Shown here: positions 31,190-40,985 of the stretch, piece after piece
Layout: every line of letters starts with the position of its first letter
How positions within the stretch are numbered: the first letter of the stretch is position 1
Assembly (NCBI GenBank): GCA_019359245.1
Contig: JAHHHR010000007.1
Span: 167,784 to 231,783, forward strand
DNA from: Nostoc desertorum CM1-VF14
GTDB taxonomy: Bacteria > Cyanobacteriota > Cyanobacteriia > Cyanobacteriales > Nostocaceae
DNA length: 64,000 nt
Reading direction: 5' to 3'
Translations under genes and position numbers: made by a program
Notes under the pieces: model-generated
Seen by the model: the letters and a program-made list of their open reading frames with translations, nothing else
Told to the model about the DNA's origin: nothing
Database searches by the model: none

Positions 31190-31380
31190 TTGCGACAAAT
31201 ACTTACGTTTATAGGGGCTTCGGAGATCCCCCCAACCCACGCCAGTCGCTCCACTTGGGGAGACCCCATCGTCCTTGGGCTGGCTCCCCTTAAAAAGGGG
31301 GTCGCCGCAGGCGGGGGGATCTTTCCGAAACGTAAGGGGCGTACAGCTGTACGCCCCTACAGCCAATTCATTTGTCGCTA
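31190..31380. repeat. Composite dispersed repeat with nested inverted repeats
   Basis: gcgacaaat...cttacgttt ... aaacgtaag...atttgtcgc; contains the perfect 24-bp palindrome aggggcgtacagctgtacgcccct (31335-31358) and an interior shared with 12360-12450. Confidence 0.65.
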
Positions 31381-32694
31381 TTACCCAACTGCTACCAAGA
31401 TTTTTTCTGGGGCGAAATAAGTGTTTTGCTCAGTTCTTAGTTGGTCGCAAAGTCTGCCTTTAGGTAATTCTACATCCTCATAAGTGAGGACTTGATCCTT
31501 ATTAATATCCCGTTTCAGGCGACATCCTTCGGCTAAACCAATTGGTAGAAGATTTTGCTGTTGGACGATATTGGAATTCTCGCATTGTCCGTAGGTCATG
31601 TAGTAACCGATGCCATCTAGTGTTTCTCCAGCTTTCAGGTCAATTTTGGCAGTGGTGACAACATCTACTAAGGGACCTGCTAGCGGAGACATAACGGCAT
31701 CACCGAACAGGACAGCACGCGCTACGGACAGGGGAACTTCAAAATGACAGAGGTGATAAGGAGTATAGAAGCTGTAAAGTGGGCCTTCGCCTAATTTATA
31801 TAAGTTGAGATAGTGCTGTTGCTTGGGGTCGTCGTGAGTGGCAAATACATATACGCCTGGGCCTGGTTTTGCTCCAACTACATAATCGACAATACCGCCT
31901 AGTTCTTTGAGTTGTTCAACATCATATAACTGGGTCATTTCATCGACATGACCGTTGAAGTCATATCCCAACATTCCCCGTTTGGCGACTTTCATCCCTG
32001 TGGCATTGGCAACGATCGCTTGCTCAAAGGAAATCTTGGTTCCGTCTGCGAAGCTAGCCACCATGTGGGGCTTTTGACCCCAACGTTTAGCAAATCCTTC
32101 CTGGGTGGTGGGATTGCGATAGGGGTCTTGGAGTCCTTTAATGTTACCGCATAATAACGGAGTTAAACCAATGCTTTTTACAAAGCGGTAGAGGTTCATT
32201 TGCACCCCTGGCTGATCGCCATCACAGGCGCTAAGAATCACACCTGCTTTGTCAGCATAGACTTTCAGGATGGGGCCAATAGTGCCGTCGAGTTCGGCAT
32301 TCATCATAATCACATGTTTGCAATGGGCGATCGCTTCCATAACTATGTGAGCGCCAAATTCCACTGCCCCTGTGACTTCGATTATGGCCTCGATGCCCTC
32401 AGCCCGACACAGTAACTTAGCGTCTTCTGTGACTGCATACTTACCGTTTGCGATCGCATCTTCTAATTCGCTGACAGTTGCAACAACTTGAATATCTTCA
32501 ATTCCTGCTTCCGAATAAGCTTGTTTAGCTGCATCAATCTTGCGATTGGAGATAGCAACTAACTCCATTCCTGGCACTGAATTGACAATTTGGTTGGCAA
32601 TTCCTCTACCCATAAAACCAGCACCAATCATTCCCACTTTAATAGGATTTCCTGCTGCTGCTCTGGCTTGTAAGGCGCGATCGATAATAATCAT
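31381..32694 (-). CDS. NAD(P)-dependent oxidoreductase with C-terminal SAF domain (homoserine dehydrogenase-like)
   Basis: IKVGMIGAGFMGRGIANQIV Rossmann motif; C-terminal LPIGLAEGCRLKRDINKDQVLTYEDVELP SAF-like. Confidence 0.85.
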   Translation of the reverse strand: MIIIDRALQARAAAGNPIKVGMIGAGFMGRGIANQIVNSVPGMELVAISNRKIDAAKQAYSEAGIEDIQVVATVSELEDAIANGKYAVTEDAKLLCRAEGIEAIIEVTGAVEFGAHIVMEAIAHCKHVIMMNAELDGTIGPILKVYADKAGVILSACDGDQPGVQMNLYRFVKSIGLTPLLCGNIKGLQDPYRNPTTQEGFAKRWGQKPHMVASFADGTKISFEQAIVANATGMKVAKRGMLGYDFNGHVDEMTQLYDVEQLKELGGIVDYVVGAKPGPGVYVFATHDDPKQQHYLNLYKLGEGPLYSFYTPYHLCHFEVPLSVARAVLFGDAVMSPLAGPLVDVVTTAKIDLKAGETLDGIGYYMTYGQCENSNIVQQQNLLPIGLAEGCRLKRDINKDQVLTYEDVELPKGRLCDQLRTEQNTYFAPEKILVAVG

Positions 32695-32804
32695 GAACTA
32701 AACTCCTTTTTGGAACTGTTGGTTGTGATACAAATTCTCTATAAACTTGCACTTAATAGTTTTTTAAAACTAAATACTAAGTACATTTTCATAGTGAATT
32801 GGTG

Positions 32805-34061
32805 TTAGCGTAGGCGTAGCCCGCCGGAGGCATCGCTACTAACCAGTTGTTTGCTAGATGTCTGCTTTTTCTGGCTTTGATTCTCGATAATTTGCTCTAT
32901 AGTATTTCGGTAAACTTTAGCAAAGTTCTCTTTAGTATGATTTGCTCTTACATATTCCCATGCTTTGCGAGACATACTTTTCAAGTCTTCTACAGGCAAA
33001 TTAGAAATTCTTCTAACTGCCGATTGAATTTCTGCGATCGAAGAATTGTTTAATAGCACACCGCAATCATCATGCACATCAACACTAGCTTCATAATTGA
33101 CTATCGGGATTAACCCTGTATGCATACAAGTGATAACGCTACCTGCTCCACCTTCTGCTGCTGAAACAAACACAGTCCCAATACAATTATTGGTAACTTC
33201 TATAAACTCAGGACTCATAACATCAATCCAACCATAAGTATGTATATTGGGTGTTTGATAAAGCTCTTGATGAAAAGCTTGTTCAAATTCTGGTTCCTTA
33301 TTAATTGGTCCACAAACTGTTAAATGGAAATCTGGCATTTGTGCAAAGGCTTCTAAAACTAAATCAAGCCCTTTATGAACAAAGCCGTGACTAGCAAACC
33401 AAAAGAAATTCTTTCTTACGGCTTCAAAATTCCTTTGTTCTGGCCAAGGATAGACGGTAGGATTAGAAAGGGGTACACGATAAATCGGTTTGTTAGCGTA
33501 CTTGAAGGTATTGATAGTGAATTCATTGCCTAAAACTATGCCATAATCTGCATATTCAATTCCTAAGTTAGGCGCTTCATATCGCTGCGGACAAAGAGTA
33601 ATACCCCGCCTTTGCTGTAATTCTAAATGTCTATTGCATTCAGCCGCATTCCGAAACACCATATTAGCAATGTCAACGTGGAAAATTTTCACACAATCCT
33701 TATTGAGTTTTGGTGCTAGTTCTTGCATCCGATGACGGACATCAACGAAAAATGCGTAATCTTTTTCAGGAACGAATTCATCATTGTAAAACTGGATGGC
33801 ATCAACGTTATAACCAAGCTCCAAAAATGTTTGCACCATCTGCCAAACTTCCCAGTAGGATGTATGGTCATGGGGTATGGACTGACCAGATTTTAACAAG
33901 AATGGCTCAATTCGGTAAGAAAAAAGTACATTCCCTCTAGAAGGCTGTTTTGGTTTGAGTGAAACAACCTTCAAGCTTTGGATGTAATTAATGCGATTTA
34001 CTACCTTTTTTAACAATGAATTGATAGAAGTAGTCAGATGTGACAGGGTATTATTCGGCAT
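32805..34061 (-). CDS. Glycosyltransferase (GT4-like)
   Basis: HKGLDLVLEAFAQMPDFHLTVCGPI..., VFVSAAEGGAGSVITCMHTGLIPIV. Confidence 0.8.
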   Translation of the reverse strand: MPNNTLSHLTTSINSLLKKVVNRINYIQSLKVVSLKPKQPSRGNVLFSYRIEPFLLKSGQSIPHDHTSYWEVWQMVQTFLELGYNVDAIQFYNDEFVPEKDYAFFVDVRHRMQELAPKLNKDCVKIFHVDIANMVFRNAAECNRHLELQQRRGITLCPQRYEAPNLGIEYADYGIVLGNEFTINTFKYANKPIYRVPLSNPTVYPWPEQRNFEAVRKNFFWFASHGFVHKGLDLVLEAFAQMPDFHLTVCGPINKEPEFEQAFHQELYQTPNIHTYGWIDVMSPEFIEVTNNCIGTVFVSAAEGGAGSVITCMHTGLIPIVNYEASVDVHDDCGVLLNNSSIAEIQSAVRRISNLPVEDLKSMSRKAWEYVRANHTKENFAKVYRNTIEQIIENQSQKKQTSSKQLVSSDASGGLRLR

Positions 34062-34117
34062 TTGATACCTCTTATAATTGTGGAGTTAAACAGAGAGTAG
34101 TTACAGGCTTGAAACAG

Positions 34118-34666
34118 CTATTTTGCTCCAACAGTCATCATTCTCAACAAAGGCCAATTTAAATCTTTCTCAGAAATTTCAGTCACATCTAGAGGCCAAT
34201 CAATGGCAAAGAATGGGTCATCATAACGTAGCCCTCTTTCATAACCTGGCGTGTAAAATTCACCTACTTGATATACAACTTCGGTTTCATCTGTGAGTGC
34301 TTGATAGCCATGAGCAAACATTTCTGGAACATACAAGGCGCGGCGGTTTTCTGGAGTGAGTTCTACACCAATATGTGATAAAAAGGTAGGAGATTCAGGA
34401 CGCATATCAATAATTACGTCATAGATTGCACCTTTAGTACAGCGAATTAATTTTGTTTCTGCTGCTGGCAAAATTTGATAGTGCATTCCCCGGATAGTGC
34501 CTTTTTTGTAATTAAAAGAGAGGTTACATTGGGCTACTGTTGGCTTCAATCCGTGTGCTTCAAATTCTTGAGCGCAGAAAGATCGAGCAAAAAAACCACG
34601 GTGGTCTGGTTTTTCTTCTAAATCAATAATGAATGCGTCTTGGAGTGCGGTTTCGGTGAAAATCAT
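34118..34666 (-). CDS. rfbC: dTDP-4-dehydrorhamnose 3,5-epimerase family protein
   Basis: DHRGFFARSFC, QCNLSFNYKKGTIRGMHYQ, YVPEMFAHGYQAL. Confidence 0.93.
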   Translation of the reverse strand: MIFTETALQDAFIIDLEEKPDHRGFFARSFCAQEFEAHGLKPTVAQCNLSFNYKKGTIRGMHYQILPAAETKLIRCTKGAIYDVIIDMRPESPTFLSHIGVELTPENRRALYVPEMFAHGYQALTDETEVVYQVGEFYTPGYERGLRYDDPFFAIDWPLDVTEISEKDLNWPLLRMMTVGAK

Positions 34667-34742
34667 GTGATTTATTTAAGATGAGTATTGAGTACAGGAA
34701 ATAACAGCAATGAATGGAGATTTAATAACCTATAAAAGGTTA

Positions 34743-35594
34743 CTAAGTCGGAACTTTAACTCCATCTGATGCAGAAGGTAACTCTACTCTGGGATAAGTA
34801 TCATCCCAGTATTGGGTACAGAGGTCTGGTCGTTCGGGGGGATTAGCGGTGTAACAAAAGAACAGTGTTGATCTGTCTTCTGTGCGGACTGTGCCGTGAT
34901 GCAAAGCATTTTTCGTATCTACGATAATGACCGTACCTGCTGGGCCTGAGCAGGATTTCCAAGCTGATTTGGGAATGACTGATTTTACTTGTTCATCGTC
35001 GATACCCATATAGCTTGACTTCCAAAGTTTGTAGTAAAGTTGAATATAATTCCAACTAAATAAGGAAGTTAAAGAGCGGGGAATATATTCAAAAGGCCCA
35101 GTTTTTTCTTCTACATCATTCAAGTAAATAAAAATTTTGATAATCCGGCGGTCTTCGGCATCGCTATGCCATAGGAGCGTCCCAAACTGATGTTTACTCT
35201 TGAAATCTTTGCGTAAATGTACACCATGAAAAGCAATAGGAAGACCAATGTAATTTTCGATGATGTTTAGCAGTCTTTTCTCTATCCCCCAGGCATAAAA
35301 TTCTGGTAAACCTGTAACTGTGTAAATTTGTGGCAACCTTTCATCTAGATGGTCATTGTTGGGATTTTCCATCTGAGATAATTGATGGTAAGCAGCTTTG
35401 AGCAGTTCGGAGCTAGAATTTAACCCTAATTCTGCTAGTGTTGTGACGTAAACGCCATCTTTTTTGAGAGCATTAAGGATGTTGCGATCGCTTCCTTCTA
35501 ATGCTGGCAAATTTCTGCTATGCTTCCAACGGGCTACGTAATATTCAAAATCAGAATGCAGTGTAGTTATTTTACGTTTAATAGCAGCAAGCAT
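34743..35594 (-). CDS. Phytanoyl-CoA dioxygenase (PhyH)-like Fe(II)/2OG oxygenase
   Basis: LLWHSDAEDRRIIKIFIYLNDVEEKTGPFEYIPRS (HxD) and ALHHGTVRTEDRSTLFFCYT (distal His...R). Confidence 0.75.
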   Translation of the reverse strand: MLAAIKRKITTLHSDFEYYVARWKHSRNLPALEGSDRNILNALKKDGVYVTTLAELGLNSSSELLKAAYHQLSQMENPNNDHLDERLPQIYTVTGLPEFYAWGIEKRLLNIIENYIGLPIAFHGVHLRKDFKSKHQFGTLLWHSDAEDRRIIKIFIYLNDVEEKTGPFEYIPRSLTSLFSWNYIQLYYKLWKSSYMGIDDEQVKSVIPKSAWKSCSGPAGTVIIVDTKNALHHGTVRTEDRSTLFFCYTANPPERPDLCTQYWDDTYPRVELPSASDGVKVPT

Positions 35595-35644
35595 AGCGTA
35601 AATACCTTCTAATTATGATGTTTGTTTGACACGATTTTAGTAGT

Positions 35645-36649
35645 TTATGATTTATATTTACGTATTTCTTGAGTAGGGGTTTCACTTGATTCTGTTAACC
35701 CGAATTCTTTAGAAACTATCAAATCAAAAGCGCACAAACTGACTAAAGCCAAAAATGGAACTACTGTTTTGATGGCAGACATAGGCCATCTTCTTAAAGC
35801 ACCTAAAAAAACTTTCAAATTAACTTCTTTACTGTTCTGCAAAAGCATCCGTCTACAAAACTGCTTAGAATATCCACTTTTCTCCAATTTCAAAATCACT
35901 TCGGGTATGTGTTTGTATTGCATCAACAGTGCAGACTTTGGTTCCTTCTGCCAATAACTCACACCAACAATACATTCTAAATAAGTTTCTTTAGTAACGA
36001 TTACACTGCCATTAGCAGCACAATATCCAGCTAAATATGCTAAAGATATCCAGTTATTTTCAGCATCTTGCCAATTTTGTAGAGCGCGTTTTACTAGGTC
36101 AGTGCGGTAGACTGTAGCAGTTAGAAAAATGACTGCGCCAACACTTTTTGAGAAACAATGTTCAAATATAGCTTTACCATCGCCATTACCATCTTCACTA
36201 TCTATATCAAACCAGCGATTACCAACAATTGTTGGTGGATGGACTGGTTCACCAGTAATTTGGTTCCGACCGGAAAAGTTGAGGAACAATAATGATAAAT
36301 TCTCATGCTGCTTGAGTTTGCTAATCACATAAGCAATGGTTCTATCTTGAATTGGGTCATCATCACCAATTGTCCAAACATATTTTGTTGTTGCAGAATT
36401 TAGGCAATACATAATATTTTTCACTACGCCTAAGTTCTTTAAATTTTTATTTGATTTAAATGTGAGATTGCTAAATGCTACTTGCCATTTTTGAATCACC
36501 TCTTGGGTATTGTCTGTTGAACAATTATCAGAAACTAAAATTTCACAGTAGTCTTCAAAACCTTTAATAGCTTGAGATAACCAAGTAAGTTGCTTATCTA
36601 GAAGTTGGGCGCGATTAAATGTAGGAATGGCAATAGTCAGCAGTTTCAT
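35645..36649 (-). CDS. GT2-family glycosyltransferase
   Basis: KLLTIAIPTFNRAQLLDKQLTWL, ILVSDNCSTDNT, VWTIGDDD. Confidence 0.92.
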   Translation of the reverse strand: MKLLTIAIPTFNRAQLLDKQLTWLSQAIKGFEDYCEILVSDNCSTDNTQEVIQKWQVAFSNLTFKSNKNLKNLGVVKNIMYCLNSATTKYVWTIGDDDPIQDRTIAYVISKLKQHENLSLLFLNFSGRNQITGEPVHPPTIVGNRWFDIDSEDGNGDGKAIFEHCFSKSVGAVIFLTATVYRTDLVKRALQNWQDAENNWISLAYLAGYCAANGSVIVTKETYLECIVGVSYWQKEPKSALLMQYKHIPEVILKLEKSGYSKQFCRRMLLQNSKEVNLKVFLGALRRWPMSAIKTVVPFLALVSLCAFDLIVSKEFGLTESSETPTQEIRKYKS

Positions 36650-37242
36650 ATTAAACTCTAATCTGTAGTTAAGAAGTTATTAACAGCAAGCTTAGTAATT
36701 AATAAGCTATTTTTCAGTCTGACTTTTTGTGGTTTTACAGCAACGATTTATAGTAGATACACTTTTTAATTGCTTTGTAAAGATTATCAAAAAAAGTTGG
36801 TGTTTTTTATTTGAAAATCACTTAAATATTGCCCATTATCAAAAATAAGAAAAAGTATATTAATAGCAGGCAGATTTTTGATTTATAATTAGTAATTACG
36901 ATGCTATTAGAACCCTATCCGGAATAGGACATGGATAAATGGAGTTTCAAAATGTTCTAGTTAAACTAAGAGAGTGTCTTCGGAAACATAAGCGTGGAGA
37001 GAATAAAATTTCTCGGAATTATTTAGCTGTCCTGCTCTAAGGTAAGCGTTGGCTGAGGGTGGCATTCCTATCCTAGATCGATAAAGGTTTGGTGCAGAGG
37101 TTGACCACTGAAACAGCATTTTGCGATCGCCATAAACTTCAACTCACTAACTACAAATAATTTGATAGCTAAACAAGTCCGAATCAAAAATATTTGATTC
37201 GGAAGCTTGGATTATTTGTCGATTACTGCTAGGAAAATCTAA

Positions 37243-38271
37243 CTACTTTTTATTCCAGAAAAAATCTTTGTCAATTTGTTCAGTACGAATCAGATACTCT
37301 AGCTGTTTTAAGCGGGTAAATCCTCTAAACAAGAAAGTATCTTCAGCCATATGTATTTGACTGAATAAATCAAATAACTGCTGGGCACCAAGTCGGGCAT
37401 TCCAATCACACTTAAATCCAGGTAGGATTGTGTTGATTTTCTCGAAGGATACCCGATAGCTGCGGTTATCTGAGCCGTTGTCACCAAAAGACAATTTGCA
37501 ATCTGGGAAAATATCAGCAATAATTTCCGCGATTTCTCTAACGCGATAGTTGTTTGCTGTATCTCCCACGTTGAAGATTTGGTTATGTACAATGTCTCGT
37601 GGTGCTTCCAAAGCGCAGACTATTGCTTTGCAAATATCCAGTGCGTGGACTAATGGACGCCAGGGTGTGCCATCACTGGTCATTTTGATTTGTTTGCTAG
37701 TCCATGCCAACCCTGCTAAGTTGTTTAAAACAATATCAAAGCGCATTCTGGGAGAAGCACCAAAGGCAGTGGCATTTCGCATAAAAGTGGGAGAGAAGTC
37801 ATCGTCAGCGAGTGGTCTGACATCTCTTTCTACGAGAGTTTTGCATTCTGCGTAGGCTGTTTGGGGATTAATTGGGGATTCTTCTGTAACATCACCTGCG
37901 GTAGCAACACCGTAGACGCTGCACGAAGACATATATACAAAACGGCGCACACCCATAGCCTTAGCTAGGCTAGCTAGACGAACTGAACCTACATGATTAA
38001 TTTCATAGGTAATATTAGGTGCTAATTGTCCGGCTGGGTCGTTAGATAGTTCCGCCATGTGAACTATTGCTTCAACACCTTCCAAATCATCAGGGGTGAT
38101 GTTGCGGATATCTTTGTTGAGGGTTTTGGGTGTCACGCCGTTAGCGTTGTACAGCCAACCAACTTTATAGAAACCGGTATCTAGACCGATAACTTCATGT
38201 CCCCGTTCAATTAACAGAGGTGGTAATAATGAACCTAGATACCCTTCTGTTCCAGTTACTAATATTTTCAT
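37243..38271 (-). CDS. NAD-dependent epimerase/dehydratase (extended SDR)
   Basis: MKILVTGTEGYLGSLLPPLL, YMSSCSVYG, YAECKTLVE (YxxxK). Confidence 0.92.
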   Translation of the reverse strand: MKILVTGTEGYLGSLLPPLLIERGHEVIGLDTGFYKVGWLYNANGVTPKTLNKDIRNITPDDLEGVEAIVHMAELSNDPAGQLAPNITYEINHVGSVRLASLAKAMGVRRFVYMSSCSVYGVATAGDVTEESPINPQTAYAECKTLVERDVRPLADDDFSPTFMRNATAFGASPRMRFDIVLNNLAGLAWTSKQIKMTSDGTPWRPLVHALDICKAIVCALEAPRDIVHNQIFNVGDTANNYRVREIAEIIADIFPDCKLSFGDNGSDNRSYRVSFEKINTILPGFKCDWNARLGAQQLFDLFSQIHMAEDTFLFRGFTRLKQLEYLIRTEQIDKDFFWNKK

Positions 38272-38565
38272 TGTAGTTAATGCCTTTGTATTGATGAGTT
38301 AAATTCTCCGATAGAGGCGCACAGATGTGTCCCTACAGGGTGTTGTAAAATCTAAAATTACCGATTGGCAGAAGCACTCTATGTGTAGCGACTCTGGTCA
38401 GAGTGGTCCTGTCAACTTGGAAAATAATTCTTCTTTCCTCTGTGTACTCTGCGCCTCTGTGGTTAAAAAAGTAATTTATTGAACCACAGAGGCACAGAGA
38501 GAAAAGTAAGGATTTTATAGTTACTTTGACAGAGGTAATCCTCAAAGTGCAAAGAACTATGCTAT

Positions 38566-39780
38566 CTATGCAGTTACTACATTGTCTAGATGCGAAAGTT
38601 GGGGAATTTCTGCCACAAGCGCTTTACCGATTTCTAGAGAAGATGTAGCCGCAGGAGAAGGAGCATTGCAAACATGGATGGAGTTTTGACCGGAAACAAT
38701 CAAAAAGTCGTCTACAAGCTTGCCATCGCTCATTAAGGCTTGAGCGCGGACTCCTGCATGGGTGGGGACTAAATCTTCTGCTTGCACGTCGGGAATTAGT
38801 TTTTGCAAACTTCTGGTGAAGGCTGCTTTGCTAAAGGAACGAACGATTTCTTGGATGCCTTCATCAGCGTGTTTGGCTGCCAATTTCCAGAAACCAGGAT
38901 AGGTGATGACTTCAAGAAAATCGCGCAAGTCAAAGTCGGTTTTTTTGTAACCTTCGCGTTTGAGCGATAGAACCGCGTTTGGCCCTGCATGGACGCTACC
39001 ATCAATCATCCGAGTAAAGTGAACACCCAGGAAGGGAAAATCTGGATTGGGAACTGGGTAAATTAGTGTCTTGACCAGATAGCGCTTTTCTGGGGTGAGT
39101 TCGTAGTATTCTCCCCGGAATGGGATGATTTTTGCTTGGGGTTCAACTTGACCTAGTTTGGCGGTGCGATCGCTATGCAATCCAGTACAATTAATTACAA
39201 AGCGGGTTTCAAAGCTACCCTTGTTTGTTTGCAGTACCTGGTTTTTACCACTTGGGGAGATTTTCAGAACTTTTGTATTGAGGTGCAAATCCCCGCCTTG
39301 CTGTTGAATTAGCTGGGCATATTTCAAACAAACTTGCTTGTAATTAACAATACCAGTTGAGAATACCCGAAGTCCACCTACACATTTTACGTGAGGTTCG
39401 ATTTCCCTGACTTCTTCGGGGCTTATTCTCTTAACTTCTATGCCATTTTCTAAGCCACGTTTGTAGAGATTTTCTAAGCGTGGTAGCTCTTGTTCTTCAG
39501 TCGCAACAATTACTTTACCACAAACTTCATGCTCTATTCCATGCTCTTGGCAGAATTCTACCATAGAGCGAGAACCGTCACGACAAAACTTAGCTTTGAA
39601 ACTCCCTGGTTTGTAATAAATACCAGAATGAATCACACCACTATTATTGCCGGTTTGGTGAAATGCCCATTGGCTCTCTTTTTCTAGTACTAAAATCCGA
39701 GCATTGGGATAGCGTTTTCCTAAAGCCAACGCTGTAGAGAGTCCAACTATTCCCCCACCTATAATTGCAAAATCATACAT
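38566..39780 (-). CDS. lhgO: L-2-hydroxyglutarate oxidase-like FAD-dependent oxidoreductase
   Basis: YDFAIIGGGIVGLSTALALGKRYPNARILVLEKE, HQTGNNSGVIHSGIYYKPGS. Confidence 0.88.
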   Translation of the reverse strand: MYDFAIIGGGIVGLSTALALGKRYPNARILVLEKESQWAFHQTGNNSGVIHSGIYYKPGSFKAKFCRDGSRSMVEFCQEHGIEHEVCGKVIVATEEQELPRLENLYKRGLENGIEVKRISPEEVREIEPHVKCVGGLRVFSTGIVNYKQVCLKYAQLIQQQGGDLHLNTKVLKISPSGKNQVLQTNKGSFETRFVINCTGLHSDRTAKLGQVEPQAKIIPFRGEYYELTPEKRYLVKTLIYPVPNPDFPFLGVHFTRMIDGSVHAGPNAVLSLKREGYKKTDFDLRDFLEVITYPGFWKLAAKHADEGIQEIVRSFSKAAFTRSLQKLIPDVQAEDLVPTHAGVRAQALMSDGKLVDDFLIVSGQNSIHVCNAPSPAATSSLEIGKALVAEIPQLSHLDNVVTA

Positions 39781-39820
39781 TAGTATTATTGTACTTGAAA
39801 TTACAGTAAATCTATAAAGT

Positions 39821-39877
39821 CATTTGTCATTTGTCATTCGTCATTCGTCATTTAACTCCTAACTCCTAACTCCTAAC
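39821..39877. repeat. Heptanucleotide STRRs (tcatttg/tcattcg; ctaactc)
   Basis: catttgtcatttgtcattcgtcattcgtcattt then aactcctaactcctaactcctaactc. Confidence 0.85.
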
Positions 39878-39882
39878 TCTTT

Positions 39883-40707
39883 CTACCAAACTTTCCAAGG
39901 AGCTTGACTACTTTTCCATAGCCCTTCTAGGTAGTTTTTATCGCGTAAAGTATCCATCGGTTGCCAAAAACCATCATGTTTAAAAGCTGATAGCTGTTCC
40001 ATATCAGCTAGCTTTTCTAACGGCTCTTGCTCCCACACGGTAGAGTCATCAGCAATTAAGTTAATTACTTCTGGTTCTAGCACAAAATAACCCCCATTAA
40101 TCCAAGCTCCATCACCTTCGGGCTTTTCCCGAAAACTGGTAATTTTAGTTTGCTCATATCCTAAAGAAATGGCACCAAAACGCCCAGCTGGTTGAACGGC
40201 TGTGAGTGTTCCTAATGTCTTCTGTTCTTTATGAAACTTAACTAGCTCGGTGATATTAATATTACTTACACCATCACCATAAGTAAAGCAAAAAGTCTCA
40301 TTACCAAGATGTTCGCTGATTCGCTTTAAGCGTCCGCCTGTCATTGTATTATCACCTGTATTTACTAAGGTGACACGCCAGGGTTCAGCATAACCAGAAT
40401 GTACGTTCATTTGGTTAAATCGCATATCAAAGGTCACATCTGACATATGTAAGAAGTAGTTAGCAAAATACTCCTTAATTATGTAACCTTTGTAACCGCA
40501 ACAAATAATGAAGTCGTTAATGCCGTGAGCAGAGTAAGTTTTCATTATGTGCCAGAGAATTGGCTTACCACCAATTTCAACCATAGGCTTGGGCCTGATA
40601 CTAGTTTCTTCACTGAGGCGTGTACCAAGTCCTCCAGCCAAAATCACCGCTTTCATGCAATTACCTCGGAGATTTGTAGGGATATTATTATTTAACTTTA
40701 TCGACAT
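39883..40707 (-). CDS. rfbF: Glucose-1-phosphate cytidylyltransferase (start probably at 40656)
   Basis: MKAVILAGGLGTRLSEETSIRPKPMVEIGGKPILWHIMKTYSAHGINDFIICCGYKG. Confidence 0.93.
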   Translation of the reverse strand: MSIKLNNNIPTNLRGNCMKAVILAGGLGTRLSEETSIRPKPMVEIGGKPILWHIMKTYSAHGINDFIICCGYKGYIIKEYFANYFLHMSDVTFDMRFNQMNVHSGYAEPWRVTLVNTGDNTMTGGRLKRISEHLGNETFCFTYGDGVSNINITELVKFHKEQKTLGTLTAVQPAGRFGAISLGYEQTKITSFREKPEGDGAWINGGYFVLEPEVINLIADDSTVWEQEPLEKLADMEQLSAFKHDGFWQPMDTLRDKNYLEGLWKSSQAPWKVW

Positions 40708-40985
40708 GAAGAGGATGCACTTTAGATAGAGAAAAACTGATTTCTGTTTTCTTTTTCTCCGTCAATAATCTAACTATAATTTTCGGCAAAATTATGAAGG
40801 AAACATAAATTAAAATCTTTTCTATATAAAAGCTAGATGAATATCTAAAAATAGGAAAATAAATTATTTTTTTAAATAAAAAATGTTACCCAATAAATAA
40901 CTAGGGTTAGCGTAAGCTAACCCTAGCCAGGCTTGATTTATGAAATTTAAACCAATAATATGCCAGTAAAAAAACTTACTTGTTT

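Noticed and set aside
39821-39877. Possible CRISPR-like direct repeats
   Set aside because: Units are 7 bp with no spacers; these are the heptanucleotide STRRs common in heterocystous cyanobacteria.
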